A stretch of DNA of 64,000 nucleotides from Tillus elongatus (lineage: Eukaryota; Arthropoda; Insecta; Coleoptera; Cleridae), in NCBI GenBank assembly GCA_964006375.1, contig OZ023269.1, positions 127,791,309 to 127,855,308 on the forward strand, read 5' to 3'. The position numbers and the translations under genes were made by a program. The notes under the pieces are model-generated. The model saw only the letters and a list, made by a program, of their open reading frames with translations, had not been told where the DNA came from and made no database searches. Below are positions 32,691 to 44,575 of the stretch, piece after piece; position 1 is the stretch's first letter, and every line of letters begins with the position of its first letter.

Positions 32691-33080
32691 CAATAATTAT
32701 AGTAGGTTCAGAAATCTTCTCCCATTTGGGCACCTGGAAAATATACTTATCTTCTCCAAAAAGAAACCGATAGTGTTATTTCTTTTCAAAGGTACGATAT
32801 TTCTCTGTAAAATGTTCCTTTGACGTCAGAATCGGGATGCTCGTGAAAAGTTTTTTCCCCATTTGAACCACATTGTAGCTCTAATAATAACGCAGATGGC
32901 TATTGTAAACGATTCAGGTGAGCAAGCATATCTTTATATCTTTGGAACTATGCAGCATCGACTAAAATGTGTTAGCTTTACAAGATGGACAATCGAATTT
33001 GCAATTTGTAATAATAATTATTATTATCATTTCAAAATTATCATAGTAGCTCAACACATTGAGAAGGTTGGCAACCACTG
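32691..33080. mobile_element. Possible hAT-type right end
   Basis: The sequence ends GAGAAGGTTGGCAACCACTG at 33080, the inverse of a CAGTGGTTGCCAACC tip. The next eight bases, GTCTAGAG, fit the 8 bp target pattern NTNNNNAN of hAT elements. No left tip or matching second duplication is visible and no transposase is recognised. Confidence 0.3.
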
Positions 33081-33361
33081 GTCTAGAGAATTGGTACAGG
33101 TGAGCTTTTCATAGTGTTAAAAAATGTTTCGTTCCTAGTTAGAAAGTCAATTTCTCACATTAACACCCCGTATCACTTTTAATTTCGACTTTTGGATTGA
33201 GGTAAGTTTAGCAAAATGGTAGTATTTTGAGGGCAACAATCTATTGCTGCTTTGTGTGTCACTACTTTTGAACCATGCAGTATACTAAATTGGCATATAA
33301 AAGATGTTTTGCTTAAATGCATATAACTCCTGTGTTAAATATGTGTCTCTATTATTTACAG

Positions 33362-33485
33362 TGTTCTAGAAAAACTGGTAAATCAGTTTCTGACGGATAG
33401 CCTGCGCTTTTACCCGAATATGTATAAACGGAGTGAAAAAATCTATGCCAGAATGTCTTTTGGTAAAACTCAGATCAACTTATAA
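33362..33485 (+). other. Weak candidate terminal exon
   Basis: After an acceptor-like CTCTATTATTTACAG (ending 33361) one frame is open for 40 codons to a TAA at 33483-33485: VLEKLVNQFLTDSLRFYPNM, then YKRSEKIYARMSFGKTQINL. No poly(A) signal is obvious and I know no homologue. Chance is quite possible in AT-rich DNA. Confidence 0.2.
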
Positions 33486-34138
33486 AAATAATTTAAGAAT
33501 ATTTTTGAAAGTTTTGAAGTCGTAATCTCATCATAAGCTATTTTTTCTTAAAAAAACTCATTAAAAAGCACAATAATTTTCCAATGCAAATGTGTTTCAC
33601 ATAGCTGAAGCTTAACTAGAAAGTGGCGGTTTATTATTTATGTATTGCTCAAATATTTTATCTAAACCAAAATGCTGCTCGTACATTTAATGCTACACTG
33701 TGAAATGCACTTAAAAGCAAATATAACAGTTAAATTATCAATACGCAAAAACTATCCAGTCCATTTACTGTGGGCTGACAAATTTTGAAGATTTAATGGA
33801 AGGTTTATGTATTTTATATAATCTTGACTATATGTTAACTTCCATGGCCAGCGTGGATCCAAGTAAATATAGAAAGAGCATATTTAAAGATTCATATAGT
33901 CCCAGAGAGTATTCAAACTAAGGGAGTCCTGTCATTTGCTTTTTCATCATTCATGATTTCCATACTGCAAATCAGTTTTATACACCTCAAAACCAAATCT
34001 AAATCCCCATTCTACCCTTTCTAGAAATTTGATGTTACCTGCACTCCGGCTGGTCTTATAAATAATGTTTAAAGCTCTGCCCTAAGAGTTTAGGCAGTTT
34101 AAACACATTTTAAAGAAATTCCATTTGTCACAACAATT
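33486..34138. other. No gene seen
   Basis: AT-rich DNA with stops in all frames and no match to the modules. Confidence 0.45.
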
Positions 34139-34231
34139 TTAACCCGGCGTCTGACATGTCCCACATCTTCCGACATGTGGGGTCTCACATGCCCCACAAT
34201 TATTTTTTTTAATTTCCTTTAACTGAATTTT

Positions 34232-34233
<2 letters not shown>

Positions 34234-34321
<88 letters not shown>
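34234..34321. repeat. (AT)n tract inside piggyBac, 88 bp
   Basis: Lies about 90 bases from the left tip, without B flanks. Confidence 0.97.
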
Positions 34322-34325
<4 letters not shown>

Positions 34326-34568
34326 ACACTAAATATAAATATCACATTTCTTCATTTGCAACACAAAAACTTCTTTAGAAGAAGAAAATTAAAAAAGAAA
34401 AGCTCACATCATCCTGTTTTAGGAAGTAAAAAAAAACGTTTATAAAAAACTTTTATTTACAATGGTTCTATATCATCAAATAAACAGAAACAATAGAATA
34501 TAAGTAAATAATACATTGCAGTGTACTATATAAAAAAAATTATATCAAAATATGTAAAACCAAAAAAG

Positions 34569-36340
34569 TTATGCATTTGCAAAGTGACTACAATTTTCGC
34601 AGTACATAAGCGCGTGTTCTAAACATAACATTTTTTCGCATGCCTTACATACATATTTAGTTTTGCGATCACGATTACGAGGACAAAAATCACAACTGCG
34701 CGGTTTGTTAGGTCTTTGTTTCTTTGTAGGAGGTTCTTCGGGTTCTCCTCTGATTTTGAGCAAAGCCGTCCTTATTTCGCGAGGTATTCTAAAGTTGGTC
34801 ATCCTTGCTTTTTGATAATCATTTATCAATTCAAACCCCAACATTGTGAGAAAATCTTTTCTTTTCAGAATTAATCCATTATTAATTTCACGATGAATTA
34901 TCTGGGAATTGATACCGCCAGTGTTCATTATAGAAAAAAAAATAGTGTTATAGGCCATCGTCGGCTATTGCTAGATACATTATAGTTTGCAGACAATTCA
35001 TCTACTGTATCTACCCCTCCTTTCGTTAGATTGTATAATGAAATTATTTCAGGCAGCTTATCTTCGGATTCATCTACGGAATCGTCATGATGAAGGGTTG
35101 ACATCAGCAGAACCACCTTGCCCTTTCTTGGAACGTACAATACTATTGTAAAATTTTCTTGAAAACCAAAAACACTTGACTTTATTAGTCCATTTCGAAC
35201 ATTCAAAAATGTCGGAGGGATTTCCCTTTTATTTTTTCGAATTGTACCGACTCCAGTCAGATGACGATTTGTACGGAGCTTTTCAAATAGATCCTAACAT
35301 GTGTACCAATTGTCACACGTAATATTTCTGTGACTACCATCATTTCACTATTGCAGTTGGAGTATTACTAAGAGCAAAGGGCCCATCAGGTTGCTTACCC
35401 ACATAGACCTCCATGTTTACTAAATAATGCGTTCGGTCATCTACCAAAGCTTGAACGTTAATGCCGTACTTAGCCGGTTGATTCAGTATGTACTGGCGAA
35501 ATGGACATCTGCCTCTAAAAGCTTCCAATTTCTCATCAATGGTTAAATATCTACCAGGCGAATAGGCATTTTTGCAATTATCAGTAAATTTTTCTGTTAT
35601 GGCTCTAATAGGTGCCAGCTTATCTATTTCGCGTCTTTGAGAGCGATCTTCTTTATTATCAAATCGCAAACATGTAAGCAAAAATTCAAAAGGTCTCTGG
35701 GCCATAGTTACTCGAAATATTTCAAAACCGGTTCAGTCAGTTTTCCATAAACCCTTCAGTAAACAATGGTTGTTTCGAAAAACTCCTGCTAAATATAGCA
35801 GTCAGAATAAAGCTTTTAGTTATATATTATTTGTAGGTTGATAATAAGAAGATTTCTCCCATTGACGTGTTTTTCCTCAATTCGTTGATTTGTCCACCGC
35901 GTAATATCGTCTATCATTTCTTCATCGATGAAAATAAGAAAACATTCAAGAGTACTTTTTTTATCTCTAGCGGATCTTTTGACACCAGGCAATTGAGTTA
36001 TCAGGTTCTCGCCTCGGGTTCTCACATTCCTGTTATAATATGTTTTTCTCCATTTAGTTCCATGTTTCCCTAAATAGTATTTTTCCCGATCTTGCACTAT
36101 TTCAGATTCATTTTCGGTTACATCATTTTCGTGTGCGTTAGTGGTAACACCGGCAGCTTCCATAAGGTTACCTTGTCCATCTTCATTATTTGCTTCCTGC
36201 TCAACATCTGGATAGTCACTGTTTATGCTTACATTGTCTATCTCACTCTCATCGTCTGATTCAATTACTTCTTCATCTTCGCTTTGCACCTCCTTCCACA
36301 GATACTGGAGGCGACGCATTTCCTTTTCGTAGTCTCCCAT
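34569..36340 (-). pseudogene. Broken piggyBac transposase
   Basis: The probable start is MGDYEKEMRRLQYLWKEV at 36338-36340, after which comes an acidic N-terminus (SEDEEVIESDDESEIDN), usual for this family. The core is in pieces: YLAGVFRNNH (about 35790), then MAQRPFEFLLTCLRFDN, DKLAPIRAI, and TIDEKLEAFRGRCPFRQYIL. The three catalytic Asp positions known from piggyBac are all kept: TIDEK (35535-35537), CDNWYT (35312-35314) and GGVDTVDE (35009-35011). Breaks include IIYN-stop at 35816, LWKTD-stop near 35735, a TAG at 35294-35296 just after CDNWYTC, and a frame change near 34950. The C-terminus has a Cys-rich zinc-type domain, CDFCPRNRDRKTKYVCKAC. It cannot yield a full protein. Confidence 0.9.
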
Positions 36341-36764
36341 AGTTAACCTAATGATTTCAAGGGCTGGTGAATAATATCGACATTTAATAAGGAAACATAC
36401 CTCAAAATTTGAAGCAAAGGCGCGTAAACTGCGATAGAAATTTATTTGAGAAATGTTCGAATTTTGTAACACAATCCGACACGTGGGGTTTGACAAATTC
36501 TAGGTAAACTAAACCGTTCATTAACACAAACTCTAGCAAACTGTTATCAAAATGGCTCCGCACGCTAAGAGACTCGACAATTTCCGAAAGCTAACGAGAG
36601 GGATATGCATGTGAGCGCTGTATTTTTGAAATCGTCGGACATTTTAGTTCTCTTTGGGTTTGTCACACCCCACATGTCGGACGCCGGAATAACTTTATCT
36701 ACAAAACTAAGCCAATAAAACCAAAAATTAAATTTCAAATGAAAATATTTGATGGTAAAAATGA

Positions 36765-37195
<431 letters not shown>

Positions 37196-37860
37196 GTTTG
37201 GAGGCAGCAAGTGCGTTATGGAGATGAATTTTCATAAAAATATTTTTAATAGAAAATATGTCTCTTTAATGCAAGGAGGCATTAATTTGGTCACCGGTAT
37301 AACTTATATAGTAGAAACAATGTACCATATTTTATCAAAACAACTTGTTTGAAAATTTACAAAAATTTTGCGAAAATAAACTTAAAACGTTTCCGAGAAA
37401 ACTCATTTCCTAGCTGACGATCCTTAGGTTAATAGCAAATTGATTTATTGAATTTTGAAGCATTTAATGAGAATTCGCTCCGAAAACGCACTTACTGCGT
37501 CACGATTTTTTTTTACGAATATGCATATTTCGATGAAAAATGCAACAATGCAATAAGGAATGTTCAAAAAGAAAATTTGTAGGAATCACCAACGACTTAT
37601 GGGCCATTCTGTGATTGTCAAAATAATTTTATAAGATGCAGTTCAAGACACCCTATAGGTAACTTATACAATCTTTTCTCGTATCTTGCATAATAACAAT
37701 TATATTGAGCTTTACCGTAGAAATGCGTCACCCTGTATATGTTTTCTAGGGGGGGCCTAGTTTGCGCTCATTTGAAGAAATTTTTTCAAAATTCAAAAGG
37801 CGGGATCCCCTCATTACTGAATTTTTTTAAAGAAAACTCACTGAAAATAAACGTTTTAGG
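37196..37860 (-). repeat. Composite repeat M-C-B left part (reverse)
   Basis: M about 37200-37505 (GGAGGCAGCAAGTGCG to CGCACTTACTGCGTC), C 37506-37737 ending GCGTCACCCTG, then the B left flank and hairpin without tract or D. 37861-38252 shows nothing recognised. Confidence 0.7.
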
Positions 37861-38252
37861 GATTTTTCGGTTATTTATACTAAAAGAATCTGAAAAATAT
37901 TGCAAATAATTTGAGGAACCGTCTGTTTCGATAGGAACAAATCCTAGCAACTAAGTAATGTAGCACCTACACTCAATTAATTAACTAGTGTATAAGTAAT
38001 AAGACCCTCAATAGTTATTTAGAATTCCCTGTCCAATAAACAACCCCATGTAGGGTTGTTTATATTTAAACAAACATGTTAAATCTTCAAACAATCTATT
38101 GATACTGGTTCCCTAAACAATTGTAAGAGACATTTGGAAATTATGTAGCAAGACAAATAAACAAGTTGATTATACTAAAAAATTTCGGGACACGGTAAGT
38201 GAATTTTCACACGAATTATACAGTATTAGTACCGCATATTACTTAAATTCTG

Positions 38253-39200
38253 GACGCAGCAAGTGCGTAATGGTAGAGAATTTTCTTTACAATGTTTTTA
38301 ATAGCAAATATGTATTTTTTTAATGAAAGCAGGCATCAAACTTGGCAAAATATTTTTTACACAAAATTTTTCTGAAAGAATACATAAAATTCAAATTATA
38401 TACCTAATCTGTAATTAAGATTGAACATAAATTAATTTATTTTCTCGAAAATCCATTAAAACATTTATTTCGACGAATTTCGTTTAAAAAATGTCCCATG
38501 ACTTGAATAATTTTTCATACAAAAATTCTCTACAAATGTTTCTTCAAAGAAAATTCATTAAACACATTTATAAGAGAATTTGCTATTAAAAGAACATTTT
38601 GTACAAGAAAATCCGCTATTAAAAGAAGATTTTGTACAAGAAAATTCGCTAATAATAAATTTAAAAAATGAAAAAAATTGGTCCGATTTTCCTGGCCAAA
38701 GAACCATTTCAAGTTATTTACCCACCTAGAAAAATATAATTTTCCACAAAAACTTTTTCGACGAAACAACAATAATTTCCTGAAAATTTGCAAACAATTT
38801 TTTAAGAAAATCCGTAAACATTTTTTTTATAATAACTTATTAAATATTTCTCATTAGTTACCAAAATTTCACAAAAACATCTTACAAAAAATGATTTCTA
38901 CTAAGCACAAAAATTTCTGCGAAAACTGGCTAAATATCTTTTACTCAAAATTTTGCTAGAAGAATATATAAAATTCAAATTGTTTATCCATTCTGCAATT
39001 TAAAATTGAAAATAAAATAATTTGTTTGCACGAAAGTCCATTAAAACTTTATTTTCCAGGAATTTCGTTTAAAAAATGTTTCATCAATTGAATAATTTTT
39101 CATACAAAAATTTGCAACAAATGTTTCTTCAGAGAAAATTCATTAAATGCATTTATAAAAAAATTCGCTATTAAAAAACATTTTGGACAAAAAAAATAGC
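38253..39200 (+). repeat. M fragment followed by a direct duplication
   Basis: CTGGACGCAGCAAGTGCG at 38254-38271 begins an M copy that is lost after about 100 bases. About 260 bases (38362-38620) recur at 38936-39190 with CCATTAAAAC and AATTTCGTTTAAAAAATG in both. The spacing is about 575 bases. The 87-codon minus frame at 38530-38793 lies in this AT-rich repeat and is not supported. Confidence 0.6.
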
Positions 39201-39279
39201 TATTAGAAATAAGCCATTGTTAATATTGTATAACCGGAAAAATAACTAATGCGTTATGTAGTAATAGTAACAGTATGGG

Positions 39280-39404
39280 CATTTTAGTGAATTTCTATTA
39301 AAAAAAAATCACTAATAGAGAGCTTTCGATGGTGAGACTTTGCAAAATGTTTTCAAATGAACGCGAACTAGCACACCTAGAACCCATAGCCGGGGTCAGT
39401 TTCA

Positions 39405-39487
<83 letters not shown>

Positions 39488-39835
39488 GGGGGGTGTGTGT
39501 GTGTGTGTGTGTGTATCCGACCGATAACAAAAAAAGTTATTAACTGATATGGATGAAACTCGGCAAGTACCTTTCTTTTATTAATAGCTTGGAAGAATTT
39601 GTTAGCCAGGAAAATCGGACAAGGTTTTCTGGAAAATTTTTGAGTTTTCTATCGAAAAAAAATTTTATTTACGAAAATTACAAAACTATTTTAATCCAAT
39701 TTGGTGGATATGTTGTAATTACTACATACCAAAATTCAACTTTCTAAGTTTATAGATGATAGAAAATTGAGTTATTCAAATTTGAAGCATTTATTGAAAA
39801 TTCACTACCATAACGCACTTGTTACGTTCCAAACT
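39280..39835 (+). repeat. B variant 3 ending in the M terminus
   Basis: Hairpin, left flank, AT tract 39408-39478, a (GT)n/GGGGGGG stretch to about 39515, right flank, then AAAATTCACTACCATAACGC and CTTGTTACGTTCC. Confidence 0.7.
39408..39515. repeat. (AT)n tract with (GT)n extension
   Basis: 71 bases of AT, then GTGTGTGTG with a G7 interruption and more GT. It is the only tract here with a sizeable GT block. Confidence 0.96.
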
Positions 39836-39897
39836 TTTTTTAAAGTAAGTACAATTTGTTTTTATTTTAATCAAATTCTTAATTCTTTTGATTAAAC

Positions 39898-40977
39898 TTA
39901 GCAAATTTCCTCTCCAACCGGAGCATTTCTGTTGTCGTGGATGGCCATTCGTCTAAACTGTATCCAATTAATGCAGGAGTTCCTCAAGGTTCAGCTTTAG
40001 CCCCTACTTTGTTTCTTATCCACATCAATGACCTCCTCTCTAGCACATCCAACCCAGTTCACAGTTACGCGGACGACAGCACCCTCCACTCAAATATACA
40101 ATATTCTAAGCCTGTCTCTTTAGCCCAATTAGATGAGAATCGCAGAATCATGGAGAGTTCTGTCTCTGCGGATCTCCAAAAAATATTAGACTGGGAAAGT
40201 AAAAATCTTGTACAATTCAACTCCACCAAATCTGAGTCTTGCTTTCTATCTCATAAGAGATACACCAGCCCTAGACCCATCACAATAAACAAACAAGTTA
40301 TTCAAAATAATGAGCCCTTTTCACTTGTTGGCATTTCTGTGGATCGAAATCTCAATTGGCACCAACATGTCACATCAATTGCAGAAGCGGCTGCTGAGGA
40401 ATTAGGCTTCATCTTCCCGGCTCGCAAATACTTTTCACCAGCTAATCTCTATACCTTATATACTTCACAAATAAGACCAAACCTCGAATACTGCTCCCAC
40501 ATCTGGGGTGCGGCTGCCGCTTCTACACTCGCTATCCTGGACTCCATTCAGAAGAGAGCTATACATCTCATCGGTGGCCCTACCCTCACCCCAAGGCTGC
40601 CATCCATTGCGCACTGACGTGCCGTTGGTGACCTCTCTCTCTTTTTTTATAGATATCTGCACGGGCGCTGCTCAGAGGAGCTTTTTTCCATAGTTCATCC
40701 ATCTGCTGCCACCAACAGATCTACCAGGGCAACAGAGCGAATGCACCATTTTACTGTCCAAGTCACCAGACATAGAACATCTTGTTATGCCCGCTCTTTT
40801 GTCCCGAGGACTTCCAAGTTGTGGAATTCCTTGCCGGCACATGTTTTTCCTTCTCCCCTGAACCTCCAAACCTTCAAGTCCAGAATTAACAAGTTGCCTC
40901 TTTCCTCCTTGTCGACACCCACGGTACGACAGTATTTAGGCTGTAAGCCCTCGTGGTGTGTTGTTGAAATTTAAAAA
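39898..40977 (+). mobile_element. RTE-like LINE, 5'-truncated, 3' end complete
   Basis: Begins at the codons for ANFLSNRSISVVVDG and runs to the family 3' end GGTGTGTTGTTGAAATTTAA. Confidence 0.88.
39937..40960 (+). pseudogene. LINE reverse transcriptase C-terminal part
   Basis: The first 226-codon frame has INAGVPQGSALAPTLFL, HSYADDSTLHSN (YADD catalytic pair), ILDWESKNLVQFNSTKSE and SLVGISVDRNLNWHQHVTSI, closely like residues 660-890 of the full copy. A TGA near 40617 replaces an Arg codon (HRRAVG). The rest continues in shifted frames (40741-40974), with [19 protein letters not shown] and [18 protein letters not shown]. The element lacks endonuclease and early RT. Confidence 0.87.
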
Positions 40978-41229
40978 ATATATATAGTCTTTGAATAAAT
41001 TAATAATTTTAAGTTATTCTAATCAGATTTTACGTAGACCGTGTTGACTAACTAAAAATGCCTGTTGCACCTGTACCCTATGTTATAACAAAAAAAATGT
41101 AGGATAGTATACGATTTCTGAAGGTAGTATTTAATGGGAGTTAATGTTAAAATGAATTCTCCATTACCGAGGTCCACCGACACACCCGTGGGTGATGCAT
41201 ATCATTTCAAAAGCGTTACGAATTAAAAC
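40978..41229. other. No gene seen
   Basis: AT-rich flank after the LINE. Confidence 0.4.
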
Positions 41230-41451
41230 TTGACTCAAATGATAATAGTGATTTTAAAGCAAACGGAAGGGCTTAAATTCAATTATATTACCGAGGATGA
41301 CATATATGAAACATATCAGCTCCCAACACACTATTTTCAGGATGTAAATTTTCAAAACGTACACTGTGTTCTGAAAAAATACCCTAACCCTAAATGCATT
41401 ATGCTGGCAAATTACTACAAAAAGGTATTCGTTAAAAAGGAAGCTTGGTAA
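41230..41451 (+). CDS. Unrecognised 73-codon reading frame
   Basis: MTQMIIVILKQTEGLKFNYI, then TEDDIYETYQLPTHYFQDVN and a basic end KKVFVKKEAW. The composition is protein-like (mixed charge, few low-complexity runs), with no membrane segment or known motif. An M-type terminus (GCGCAGCAAGTGCG) follows 15 bases after the stop. It may be a remnant of a transposon or host coding sequence, or chance. Confidence 0.22.
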   Translation: MTQMIIVILKQTEGLKFNYITEDDIYETYQLPTHYFQDVNFQNVHCVLKKYPNPKCIMLANYYKKVFVKKEAW

Positions 41452-41462
41452 AACGTAAAAAA

Positions 41463-41526
41463 GTCTGAGCGCAGCAAGTGCGCTATGGCAACGAATTTTC
41501 ATAGAAATGCCCTACGTATTTTTATA

Positions 41527-41616
<90 letters not shown>
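41463..41616 (+). repeat. M left arm running into an AT tract
   Basis: TCTGAGCGCAGCAAGTGCGC begins an M copy. After about 60 bases the AT tract 41530-41616 takes over. 41617-42289 contains no recognised gene; frames at 41665-41942 are AT-rich shadows. Confidence 0.65.
41530..41616. repeat. (AT)n tract, 87 bp
   Basis: Perfect AT run, joined to M rather than to B. Confidence 0.97.
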
Positions 41617-41617
<1 letters not shown>

Positions 41618-42376
41618 CTTATGCATGTGTGTATGCATATAATTTAAGAATAAACATATAAACATTGAAATTGTCCTCAGATATAGGTTATAGAGGTCTT
41701 AGTTCAAGCTTATCTACAGAAATTTTTCGAAAATTGGCTGAAAAAACTTTACGTAAAAAATTCGAAAATATATTTTTACGGAAATTCCCCAGAACCAATT
41801 TTGGAATTTTTTTTTTATTGAAAATGTTATTTTTCATGGATTTCGCTACAAAAATTTGAAACAAATTTGTTAGAAATTTCTTTGCAATAATTATTTGAAT
41901 CAAATGAACGAGAGTTGAACAGTTGAAACATAAATATGGCACCTTGCTAATGCCATTTCATGCAATATTTGCCACTCATGGACCACATCAGTTCTACAAT
42001 ATAAAAATAATACTAAAATCTACCGATTAGTTTTTTAGATGTTTGCTTTCAAAACTTTGAAATAAATCGTTTAAAATAATAATATCAATTTTGTTTTGAC
42101 AGTAAAAACAAAACGTTGTGGGTCATAGATCTAAGGTTAAGGCCAGGTTAGGCTATTTGGAACTGGAGTATTTGCATCATATTTGAAACACTTATCTACA
42201 AGGGCACAAATAATACATGTGAACGATTTGAAAAACAAACAAATCACAAATAAAAAAATTATCTAAAAAAAAACTTTAAAAAACCTTCTTTGACATTTGT
42301 ATCTCCGTTAATATTGAGTTTTAGGGAATCACCCCCTGAAGTCTTGACGCATAATTTCCGGACACTTATATATATA

Positions 42377-42380
<4 letters not shown>

Positions 42381-42441
<61 letters not shown>
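42381..42441. repeat. (AT)n tract, 61 bp
   Basis: Short perfect AT run. Confidence 0.96.
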
Positions 42442-42445
<4 letters not shown>

Positions 42446-42675
42446 ACGATAGCTCAAAAGATAATTACCGATTCTGATGAAACTTAACGCATATCTTTCA
42501 TCCGTTAATAGCTTGGATGAGTTCGTTAGCCACCCTAATGAGTAAATTTCTCGGAAAAAATTGTATCTCGAAAAGCAACAAAGCTATTTAAATAAAATTT
42601 TGTAGACATATTGCGTCAGTAGAGGCTCTCCTGTCTGCCAAAATTGATGTTCCTGGCTTAACAGAAAATTGATTT
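42381..42675 (+). repeat. B right part with AT tract, interrupted by a LINE
   Basis: AT tract 42381-42441, then CAAACGATAGCTCAAAAG and right flank to ACAGAAAATTGAT. The continuation resumes after the LINE at 44513 with TTATTAAAATTTAAG and the M right terminus (to 44575). Confidence 0.7.
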
Positions 42676-44512
42676 TTTTTATATATTTCCACAACACACC
42701 ACGAGGGCTTACAGCCTAAATACTATCTTACCGTGGGTGTCGACAAGGAGGAAAGAGGTAGCTTGTTAATTCTGGACTTGAAGGTTTGGAGGTTCGGAGG
42801 AGAAGGAAAAACATGTGCCGGCAAGGAATTCCAAAACTTTGAAGTCCTCGGGACAAAAGAGCGGGCATAACAAGATTTTCTATGTCTGGTGACCTGGACA
42901 GTAAAAGGGTGCATTCCCTCTGTTCCCCTGGTTGGGGGTAGCAGGTGGAGGCACTATGGAAGAAAGCTCCTCTGATCAGTACTCGTGAAGATATCTATAA
43001 AAGAGAGAGAGGTCACCAACGACAGGTCGGCGGGCAAGGGATGGCAGCCTTTGGGTGAGGGTAGGGTCACCGATGAGACGTATAGCTCTCTTCTGAATGG
43101 AGTCCAGTATAGCGAGTGTAGATGCGGCAGCGTCACCCCAGATGTGGGAGCAGTATTCGAGGTTGGCCTTATTTGTGAAGTATATAAGGTATAGAGATTA
43201 GCTGGTGAAAAGTATTTGCGAGCCCGGAAGAGGAAACCTAATTTCTTAGCAGCCGTTTCTGCAATTGATGTGACATGTTGGTGCCAATTGAGATTTCGAT
43301 CCACAAAAATGCCAACAAGTGAAAAGGACTTATTACTTTGAATAACTTGGTTGTTCATTGTGATGGGTCTAGGGCTGGTGTATTTCTTATAAGATAAAAA
43401 GCAAGACTGACATTTGGTGAAGTTGAATTGTACAAGATTTTTACTTCCTCAGTCTAATATTTTTGGAGATCCACAGAGACAGGAGCCTCCATGTGTCTAC
43501 GATCCTCATCTAATTGGGCTAAAGAAACAGGCTTAGAATCTTGTATATTTGAGTGGAGGGTGCTGTCGTCCGTGTAACTGTGAACTGGGTTGGATGTGAT
43601 AGAGAGGAGGTAATTGATGTGGAGAAGAAAGAAAGTAGGGGCTAAAGCTGAACCTTGAGGGACTCCTGCATTAATTGGATACAGTTTAGAGGAATGGCCA
43701 TCCACGACAACAGAAATGCTCCGGTTGGAGAGGAAATTTGCTGTCCAGGTACAGAAATTTGGTGGTAAGCCATAGGCCGAAAGTTTATTAAGCAGCGCTC
43801 CGTACCAGACCTGGTCGAATGCTTTGGATATGTCTAGAGAGACCATCTGGGATTCACAGTGTAGTTCCATAGATTTGTTCCAAGAATGGGTGACAAAAGA
43901 AAGGAGGTCGGCAGTTGATCTGCGCTGACGGAATCCATACTGCCTGTTGTGGATTAGACTGTGTTTTCCAAAAAATTTTAGTAATTCGGTGTTTATATAC
44001 TTTTCCATCACTTTAGAGACGACTGAAAGCAGAGAAATAGGCCTGTAGTTGCTAGGAAGCGCTTTGGATCCTTTCTTGGGGACGGATTCTACTTGAGCAG
44101 TTTTCCAGTTACTAGGGAATGTGCCTCTATTGTAAGATGTCTGAAACAGACAAGTCAGGACAGCACCAAGTTCTGGTGCGCATTTTTTGAGTACAATTGC
44201 TGGAATCTCGTCAAGGCCAGGGGCTTTCCTGGTATTAAGAGAAGAGAGCATCTGTCGTACCTTTTTAGTTTTGAAAATGATATCCGTCATTTTATGCGCG
44301 ACATTGGGGACTGTTGGTAATTGAATATTTGGAGGTGGGTTGAGAGTAGAATTGCCGGTGAATAACGAGGCAAAAAGTTCAACCTTCCCCAGAGCGGTAG
44401 AAACAATTTCATCCCTTGAAACAAGACGTGGGAACGTGCTCTTGCAGAAATTATTCCCAATAGATTTAGCAAGAGTCCAGAAAGGTTTGCTACCGTTGGG
44501 GCTTGAGAGTTA
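42676..44512 (-). mobile_element. RTE-like LINE, 5'-truncated
   Basis: The 3' end with a short T-rich (poly-A on the minus strand) run at 42676-42683 leads to CACCACGAGGGCTTACAGCC. The 5' break falls in the linker (LLGIISARARS region, 44512). It sits inside a B variant 3 copy whose uninterrupted form is visible at 39750-39800. Confidence 0.88.
43454..44290 (-). pseudogene. LINE reverse transcriptase fragment
   Basis: 278 codons: MTDIIFKTKKVRQMLSSLN, ESVPKKGSKALPSNYRPISL, YGFRQRRSTADLLSF, MVSLDISKAFDQVW (first catalytic Asp) and INAGVPQGSALAP. The YADD motif is changed to YTDD (HSYTDDSTLHSN), altering an active-site position. The frame ends at LQKY where a shift occurs. Further pieces follow at 42954-43358 and 42723-42914. 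Confidence 0.87.
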
Positions 44513-44575
44513 TTAAAATTTAAGTATTTAATGAAAGTTCGCTACCGTAACGCACTTGCTGCGTCTGGAATTTTC
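44513..44575 (+). repeat. M right terminus
   Basis: GTTCGCTACCGTAACGCAC then TTGCTGCGTCTGG. It completes the element cut by the LINE. Confidence 0.65.

Larger units (their letters stand above)
34139..36692 (-). mobile_element. piggyBac-type DNA transposon, nearly full length
   Basis: TTAA at 34139-34142 precedes the left tip CCCGGCGTCTGACATGT. The right tip ends CATGTCGGACGCCGG at 36688, followed by AATAA where a second TTAA would be expected. The inverted tips differ at few bases. GACATGTGGGG-type repeats occur just inside both ends, as well as near 36478. A 88 bp AT tract lies between the left tip and the gene. Confidence 0.9.
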
